A stretch of 64,000 nucleotides of DNA, taken from the NCBI GenBank assembly GCA_964017155.1, contig OZ024861.1, positions 33,959,193 through 34,023,192 on the forward strand. The letters run 5' to 3'. The notes below the pieces were generated by a model. That model had not been told where the DNA came from, searched no databases, and saw only the letters and a program-made list of their open reading frames with translations. This document shows, piece after piece, positions 57,497 through 64,000 of the stretch (positions within the stretch are counted from its first letter, which is position 1; every line of letters begins with the position of its first letter). The DNA comes from Oasisia sp. SBJ-2009 (taxonomy: Eukaryota > Annelida > Polychaeta > Sabellida > Siboglinidae). The position numbers were made by a program, and so were the translations under genes.

Positions 57497-58009
57497 GTGA
57501 GTATCTGTTTTTAGGTTTTATTGTAATAAACGTGTTCCATGTGTTTGTCAGTAGAGATATTGTGTGTGCATATGCCATTTATAATCCGACATCTGTGGGA
57601 ATTGATTGTTAAATGAACACAGTTCAGTACAACGTATGTACGCTGCTACCGTGTGGTGTGATGGTTACTGTAGCAATTAGCAATTTGCCTTCATTGTCAA
57701 CACTGTATGGTTCGTATTTTTACAGGTACCGAATCTAGTGCTAGTACCACTTTATTCTCAATGTCTATAATTTCTTTCATATACCTCGATCTGTCATCTA
57801 TTCTTTTGTCCATCTGTTTCGAGATATTGTCATTGTAACATGTCTTCGGCTGTCCAGGTTAGTCCATTTGCCGCTCCTGTGCTTATGGTGAACCTATGCA
57901 TTTTCTATAGTATAGGGTTTTTTGGTGGATTTATCATCATATGGGGTGGGGTCACTGATGAAATCTAGTTGGGTTGTCACTCCGACAACTTTGGGGAATT
58001 GTTTATATG
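57497..58009. other. Intron, nothing recognised
   Basis: No coding similarity or repeat found. Confidence 0.4.
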
Positions 58010-58500
58010 CATATTAGTGCAGCCATTATCGACAAATCTGCGTTATTCAATAGTGTCAAAAGCATGTATGATAATGTCACAAGTATCTATATGCTTATGT
58101 TTTCAGGGTGAATTATTACGATAGGCACCAATAAAAACTTGTAATATATATTGTTAATATGCAAATTAGCCTCCGTCATTTTTGTAAAACAATTTTTTTC
58201 TAAATATCTGTATGTATGTATGATAATGTCAAAAAATATGTCTATGCTTATGTTTTCATGGAGAATGATTACGATAGGCACCATTAGAAAGTTGTAGTAA
58301 TGTAAATATATATTGCTAATGTGCAAATTAACCACCGCCATTATTTAAAAAAAACTATTTATTTCAAAATTTCTTAATCTATGCATGATAATGAGATAAA
58401 CCGTTTTGTCTACAACCACATTTTTATGGTTAAGGATAATGATGAAGACAAATGCAATGTAACCATATATCTTACTATACAATATCATTATTGAAAAGTA
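58010..58500. repeat. Degenerate ~155-165 bp tandem repeat
   Basis: TATGATAATGTCA, GCTTATGTTTTCA, ATTACGATAGGCACCA and AATATGCAAATTAGCC-like blocks recur in order at about 58068, 58220 and, weaker, 58385. About three units. Resembles in style the satellite at 32830-33590. Confidence 0.65.
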
Positions 58501-58679
58501 TAACTTATACCACAACTCGGTACCATATTGAAGCTATACCAAAGGTAGAATTTTGGCATTTACTAGACAGCGGGACTATAAGAAACAATACAAAAATAAC
58601 AAAAGTAATTAAAGAAAAAGTGAAAATATGATCTGTATTAAAAAAAATATGCAATTGAAAAAGAATGCCAACTGCACTA

Positions 58680-59795
58680 ATTGACAGTGTAGCTCCAAAT
58701 GAGATCAATGTCAGCGAAGCCGTGTTTATTGCTGAGAAGATGGCACGTTCATTCTGCAACTCCCTTCCATCTGGATTCCATGCCAGGATTTCCAGTCAAG
58801 ACGATGGAACAGCTTAAACGAGGCATGACAGTTGGTGACAAGACAGCGTTTGTCTTGGCGACAACCTTGCCTATGGTTTGACAAAAGCGACAGTTGCAAC
58901 TGACACGCATATTCCAATATGAGTTGTGCATATAGCTTCGTCGCTCATCGATGAGTATGGCTGCTTGCGGAAGGGGAACAAATCTATCCTAGCCAATCGT
59001 CTCGGAGTGAAACAAGTCTCTGGTCGGTCCCGCTCCAGACATTGCCATTGTGGACATGCAATAGATGCTTTATCACATTGTTTGGTCACATGGCGGAGAC
59101 GCCTCTGACCTCAGTGAATATACCAAGAGCCGTCAGTCTATCCTGTTATTGTGCTGGTACAGAGCAGGTTCAAGTCTTCGATAGGTATGACGATCTGTCA
59201 TCTAAGAAGATCACGAAAGAATGCGATGTGCTGGGGAGGGCTTCACAGATTACAACCTGACCGCCAACAGTCCATTACCCAATCGGGATGCCATTCTCAT
59301 TAAACAAGCACAACAAGCGGGAACTCTCACGGGTGCTATCCTTATTCAACCTCGGTCCTAATGTAACAATTGACAGTCGATATGATGGTGCATTCACACA
59401 CGATGAGGCACTATGATGGCATACATGCTACAGCTGCAGAAGTTGGGTAGGATGTGAATGGAGACGGTACTGGTGTGGTTGTGGACATCAACGCGACCTC
59501 TACCGAGCTGGGTCCTAAGGGTTTGAGCTAATGGGTATGCATGTTCTTAGTGGATGCGACACTGTGTCCTACCCCTTTATTAAGGGTAAAATCAGTGCAT
59601 TGAATACTCTTCAGGCGGCAGGTGATTTTCCTAAGTTGTACCAGGTGCTGCATGAAGAGGATGCCCACGTTCAGATCTTATGGAAACAGGTTAAAGGTTC
59701 TTCATAGCCACTAGGAACCACGATGAGTTACAGGATTTACTCAAGGAAGACGGGAAAGGCTATGCGCATCATGGCATTACCCGCCAAAGAAGCGA
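58680..59795 (+). pseudogene. Broken gene of the multi-copy Cys-tail family
   Basis: In changing frames on the plus strand: NEINVSEAVFIAEKMA, SLPSGFHARI, TMEQLKRGMTVGDKTAF, SLIDEYGCLRKGNKSILANR (58935-59000), MLYHIVWSHGGDASDL, VFDRYDDLSSKKI, DYNLTANSPLPNRDAIL, a LSGCDTVSYPFIKGKISALN block (59550-59610), LYQVLHEEDAHVQIL and AMRIMALPAKEAN, where it stops at a LINE. I recognise the same uncharacterised repetitive invertebrate family as at 6168-7790, here a different section of the protein. The Cys-rich tail is missing because of the LINE or truncation. Confidence 0.65.
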
Positions 59796-61370
59796 ACATA
59801 TATATAATCATAATCGTCACATTTCTATAGCGTTGTTCCAAGGTTCCTTGCTCACAGCGCTGAACAGAATGTGCTTGTAAAAAGATCAGTCTTTAATTTT
59901 ACTTTAAATGCAGCAGTGGTCATAGAAGACAATGTCAGATGCTGCGGTAGTGCATTCCATAGACTTGCGGCTGCCACGCTGAAAGCTCTGTCACCCCAGT
60001 GACGCCTTGTGCGTGGCACACACAATAAACTGTATTCGCTGGAGCGCACCGACCTAAACGGCTGGCGTCGGCCTTCACATTGTTACATGTAGGCAGGCGA
60101 TTGACCATTCAGTGCTCGGTGAGTGAGTAGCAGGATCTTGAACTCAACTCGCACCACTATCGGCAGCCAGTGCAACTTCTTTAGCAATGGTGTAGCATGG
60201 CTATATCTCATAGCGCTATCGATCAAGCGGGCTGCCCAGTTCTGTATTTTCTGAAGCCGTTGCATTTGCATCAGAGGCAGTCGATAGAGCAGTGCATTGC
60301 CAATAGCCAGTCTGTTTGTGACAAATGCATGAACAACTTGCTCTGTTGCTGCTGCTGTTAGATACCGTATGAACCTCGAGATGTTGCGGAGGTGGAATAT
60401 GGCTGACCTGCATACAGTAGTCACGTAGGACTCCATCGTCATTTCAGCATCAAACTGCATACCAAGATTACGAACACAGCCAGTCACCCTAACCACACAG
60501 TCACCAACACGTAACGCTTGCAGCGTCATTTTCTTTCGCTGTTGAGCTGAACCGAATACGATTACGTACGTTTTATAATCATTCAACTTCAAGGAGTTTG
60601 TCTTCATCCATATCCTGATTTCTGTCACCCGTTGTTCAATGCTCTCAACAGCCGCGTCACTGTCCTCCTGATGGGGTTTCACTGTGATGTAAATTTGCGT
60701 GTCGTCAGCATAAAAGTGCGACATCAAGTTGTTGTTCCAAATTATTTTCGATAATGGTGCCGCATAGATAGAAAACAACTGCGGACCAAGTACGGAATCT
60801 TGAGGAACCCCACACGTAAGGGGGCGAGCAGGTGACGTAGAACCATTAATGTGGGCATCTTGAACTCTGTCACTCAGATACGATTTAAACCAATTAAGTG
60901 CAGTTTGGCCCACTCCAACATCATGTAGCAATCTATGCAACATGACATTGTGGTCCACAGTATCAAATGCAGCCGACAAGTCAAGTAGTAACATGATGAC
61001 AGTGTTGTGGTTGTCAATTGCACGCAGGATGTCATTCTGTACACAGACAAGGGCCGTTTCGACGCTGTGGTTTGGCTTGTACGCAGACTGGTTGGGCACG
61101 CAGATATTACACTTGTGACCCGACAGTCTCGCGGCAACAACACGCTCTATTGTCTTTGACGAGTATGGCAGATTGTACACAAGTCTGTAGTTGTTCAAGA
61201 TGTCCTTATCTAGGCCTGGCTTCTTGATTATAGGTCTTACGTCTGTTCTCAGAGACATGTTTACAATGGTGTAAGAACAGGTATAATGTCATGCGCACAG
61301 TCTCTAAGCAGCCATGTCGGTATGGGATCATTCTGCTAGTCTGTGTTTTAACCTGTTTGAGTCTCGCACT
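59796..61370 (-). mobile_element. CR1/L2-group LINE, minus strand, largely open RT
   Basis: The 3' end at about 59796 directly interrupts the Cys-tail pseudogene. A 391-codon open frame (61258 down to 60083) contains IIKKPGLDKDILNNYR, IERVVAARL, LLLDLSAAFDTVDHNVML, TCGVPQDSVLGPQLFSIY, HFYADDTQIYI (catalytic Y-A-D-D), LNDYKTYVIVFG, VRNLGMQFDAEMTM and KKLHWLPIVVRVEFKILLLT. After a frame change comes CVPRTRRHWGDRAFSVAAAS and LWNALP (60049-59900). The GVPQGS motif has Asp for Gly. Upstream, DPIPTWLLRDCAHDIIPVL (about 61330-61275) is separated by a stop and a deletion. Confidence 0.9.
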
Positions 61371-61499
61371 AGCGAACAATATTCCACCAATGGTAAGATA
61401 AAGGTTCTCTACCCTTGATGGAACTAAAGGTTATGTTGAAGTTTCGATGGAGAAACCCAAGCGTCTTGTTGTATTACTCTGCCAAATGCCTGGCGAAAT

Positions 61500-61844
61500 T
61501 CATCGCTCTGCCTTCCACTCTCCATGTTGGGTGACAATTCCTAAACAAACGGAAGCAATTGTGTCACATATACAGTCCTTTGTGAAAGCCATATTGTTTG
61601 TCCGGAGGATGTGATGGTCTTCTAAGTACTGCATCACAATGTCCTTCTCTATCAGCTTGCATGTCACACATCTATGCCACACATGTGACACATGAGACAC
61701 CATTCTGTATATGGCAGGGTCAAACATTTCCCCGTTCATGTGGATGGACGTAACGTAAGCAAAACGGCAGTGTCCTAAGGCAATATCACCTGACAACGAG
61801 GACAGAAAGAGACGGGCAAGTTCATGCGAAATTTCTTTCAGCAT
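61500..61844 (-). pseudogene. LINE reverse transcriptase fragment, minus strand
   Basis: CKLIEKDIVMQYLEDHHILR followed by NMAFTKDCICDT resembles the RT finger motif (LTSIVCKxxE...HLxxNxLLxxxQHGFxxxRS) of jockey/CR1-group LINEs. It is a separate, decayed insertion from the LINE at 59796-61370. Confidence 0.55.
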
Positions 61845-61980
61845 ACGTTGCTAAAGGCGACACGGTATCAACAAGAAATTACCTATACTAAAAGGTATAT
61901 TGTCGTTATTTACGATATGAAAAACATGATAAATACAGTTTATACATTTGTATGTATTACGTACTTATATTTTCTTTCAG

Positions 61981-62244
61981 GTACAGATGGTGCCTACAGA
62001 CTTCATGTCTACTCCAGAACAGAACATTCATTGGCGGTCACATGGGATGGCCCGATAGCGGGTGATATGGTAGAATATATAATCAAACTGCCCAGCATGC
62101 AGGGAACAGAGAAAATTATCAAGGATCTGACAATTACAACAGCAAACATCACTGGATTGGTAGCTGGGAGACAGTATACTGTTGTCCTAGTTATTGTACA
62201 TGAAGATAAGCAAACACAGATCATTCAAGACATATTTTACACAA
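61981..62244 (+). CDS. FN3 domain 16 exon (D-type)
   Basis: 264 bp, phase 1-1, acceptor TATTTTCTTTCAG, donor GTAGGT. LAVTWDGPIAGDMVEYIIKL with the core Trp, and ITGLVAGRQYTVVLVIVHED as tyrosine corner, define the D class. It ends DIFYT, like the C class NFYT ending, which suggests C and D share an origin. Confidence 0.93.
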
Positions 62245-62709
62245 GTAGGTATTATTATTAATTATGGGTGTTGTGCGAACGTATTTATGCGTGCGTGCAT
62301 GAGTGAGTGATGCTTGCGTACGGGCGCGCCGGATAGATTACTCAATTAGTTTAATGTCGTTTGGCTATAACAAGTAGCAAAATTGTATACCTTCCTGTAC
62401 ATACGCATTTAAAATGACAGTTTTAAAATGACGCGCACACATGCACGTACACATACGTTCCCTTCTATCACATGCCCAACTCAGCCCAGTGACACATTGC
62501 TGTTGTTTAAGGCATACAGTTTGACGATTGCGATTTTACTTTGCCCCTCTAATTAACTGCTATTCGTAAGCAACACATAACGTATATTTAGGGCACGTTT
62601 GGCCGATGCCTATCTCTCCACTGTGGGTAACTCAATGGCATTGGTCAGGAGCATTATGGGGGGCGTTGGATCTGATACACGTTTTTATGTATCTGTTGTA
62701 TTTCTTTAG

Positions 62710-62973
62710 AGCCAGGCATTGCCACCAAACTGGAAGCCAAATCTCGAACAGTTAGTTCACTGACGGTCCTGTGGGACGCCCCAGTATCGGGCGATGTGAC
62801 GGAATACAGAATCAAACTGCGAGATAAGCAGGGCACAGAAACAACAGTCCGCGGACGTGCGACAAGAACATCGACGTTTACTGGCTTGGTAGCCGGGACA
62901 AAGTATACCGTTGTTCTAGTTACCATAAGTGGAGACCAGCAAAGTGATGTCGTACAAAACACGTTTTACACAA
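62710..62973 (+). CDS. FN3 domain 17 exon (D-type)
   Basis: 264 bp, phase 1-1. LTVLWDAPVSGDVTEYRIKL, FTGLVAGTKYTVVLVTISGD and the loop SGDQQSD, then NTFYT. It is closer to domain 16 than to domain 18. Confidence 0.93.
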
Positions 62974-63411
62974 GTAAGTGCCTCAAGACTAGCATTTGTA
63001 TATATTCGTTTTGTCTGTCAGATATTGTGTGAACTCCCATACATTGCTGATTTACCACTAATGCACGTGTTACATTTTAGCTGAAATGCCTTTAACTAAT
63101 GCAGTATAGCACGCAATAACACAACAATTGTTGCTTGATTGTTCACAAAAACTGTAATTATATGTTTTATTGGTAATATTACGGCCACAGTTTTGGAAGA
63201 ATGAAAAGTGGCTACTATTATTGTGCTATCATAAACGTTCAGATACCTTAGTATTAAATCGTATAAATATATCACATGAATCCAAATATGTGTGTAAAAT
63301 GTACTATTTGCTATTCTCGTCGATTGAAGTATATTGTACCAATATATCTAAGTCATACTGAGCTGGCCTGCATAAAGATCATTGACCTTTGGCAATGTGT
63401 ACGATGTTTAG

Positions 63412-63669
63412 TGCCAAATGCCGCACAAAACATGGAAGCAACCGTCGGCGAAACTTCATTGACTGTGACATGGGATGCTCCAGTCTCCGGACGGGTAGAG
63501 ACGTATACAGCCATGTTGAAAACAGGGTCAGGACTGAAACATACTAGTAATGTCACAACGAGTACAGCGACATTCACTGGTTTGACAGCAGGCAAACAGT
63601 ACACTGTTGTCGTGGTTACTGTATGTGGAGATCAAATCAGCAAACCACTCGAGAACAACTTTCATACCA
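63412..63669 (+). CDS. FN3 domain 18 exon (D-type)
   Basis: 258 bp, phase 1-1, acceptor TACGATGTTTAG (weak pyrimidine tract), donor GTACGT. PNAAQNMEATVGETSLTVTW, ETYTAMLKTG and FTGLTAGKQYTVVVVTVCGD. The gene continues beyond the window, so membrane and cytoplasmic parts, if any, are not seen. Confidence 0.92.
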
Positions 63670-64000
63670 GTACGTGTATAATTGTATTACTACAATTAAT
63701 AAAATTGTATGTCGATCGGTATGATTTTGGACGCACGCAATATATGAAATGCGTGCGGATACATAATGCGGAAGCGAACATCAATTAATGATAATGGTAA
63801 TTTATATAAGTAGTTATATGTGTTCAAAGGCAGGTCGGATTTGTAATTACGCTGCTGTGATTATTTGAATTAATCTATGTCGATCCGAATTATGTCTGCA
63901 CGTGAATCATTAAGCAAGATTAGTACAGAGGTGTACCAATTATGCATGCATTTCCGTACACTTTTTCGTACATGTGATATATTAGGTTTAATCCGTTTGA

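Larger units (their letters stand above)
19501..63669 (+). other. Composite FN3-repeat gene (18 domain exons, open at the 3' end)
   Basis: Exons: a possible leader 19501-19545, then FN3 exons at 24560, 27624, 29178, 30730, 38186, 39754, 43301, 44045, 46042, 46841, 47929, 49033, 54462, 56568, 57218, 61981, 62710 and 63412. One domain per exon and symmetrical 1-1 phases let any exon be gained, lost or skipped in frame. Long FN3 arrays with a leader are extracellular: receptor tyrosine phosphatases, tenascin-like matrix proteins and adhesion receptors are all possible. The tyrosine-corner style (TGLxAGxxYTVxVVTVxGD) reminds me of receptor phosphatase stalks, but no phosphatase or membrane segment is in the window. 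The joining of all exons into one transcript is inferred. Confidence 0.75.

Noticed and set aside
1..64000. tRNA, rRNA, CRISPR or bacterial operon signals
   Set aside because: None seen; clustered repeats here are satellites, microsatellites or transposon ends, and genes are spliced.

Overview
The window is nuclear DNA from a multicellular animal, almost certainly a marine-type invertebrate. Its genes have GT-AG introns, it is AT-rich by eye, and it is packed with animal transposons: Gypsy LTR, CR1/L2/jockey-group and RTE LINEs, hAT, a Kolobok-like element and MITEs. No bacterial operon, CRISPR array, tRNA or rRNA was seen. I cannot name the species. A 200-base N run at 41301-41500 marks it as a scaffolded assembly.

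Left third (1-19100): repeats only. A decayed Gypsy pol (about 258-3160, +) carries a MITE in its reverse transcriptase catalytic box. A 12.6 kb hAT transposon (4039-16621) follows, with a perfect 8-bp target duplication (attgtagg) and a spliced BED-finger transposase broken by three stops. Its 7.3 kb first intron holds a fold-back MITE, a 4.1 kb element with inverted arms of about 840 bp, a deleted relative of that element, and a 1.05 kb non-autonomous hAT with its own perfect 8-bp duplication. A near-perfect 0.64 kb palindrome lies near the hAT 3' end. A jockey/CR1-type LINE 3' end closes this part.

Right two thirds (about 19500-64000): one large plus-strand host gene. It encodes a secreted or cell-surface protein made of fibronectin type III (FN3) domains. 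I count 18 FN3 exons, one domain per exon, nearly all bounded by phase-1 introns, and the gene runs off the right edge. A possible signal-peptide exon lies at 19501-19545. The FN3 exons fall into sequence classes: five near-identical 'C' domains (27624-40029), alternating 'A' and 'B' domains (43301-49302, plus one A at 54462), two divergent domains lacking the core Trp (56568, 57218), and three 'D' domains (61981-63669). The array grew by recent segmental duplication: a ~6 kb block is present twice (26505-32395 and 35207-41300), units of about 1.55 kb are tandem inside each block, and a separate A+B block is present twice (about 42365-44680 and 44885-47480). Introns have filled with LINEs, Gypsy fragments, a THAP-bearing Kolobok-like element, MITEs and degenerate satellites.

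Points most worth following: the long-inverted-repeat element at 5440-9587 with a decayed Cys-rich-tailed protein, whose relative lies at 58680-59795 cut by a LINE; the two-step expansion of FN3 exons; fossil half-exons in the A/B introns; and in-frame leader-like sequence before two A exons. Family assignments rest on motif recognition by eye; no search was run.
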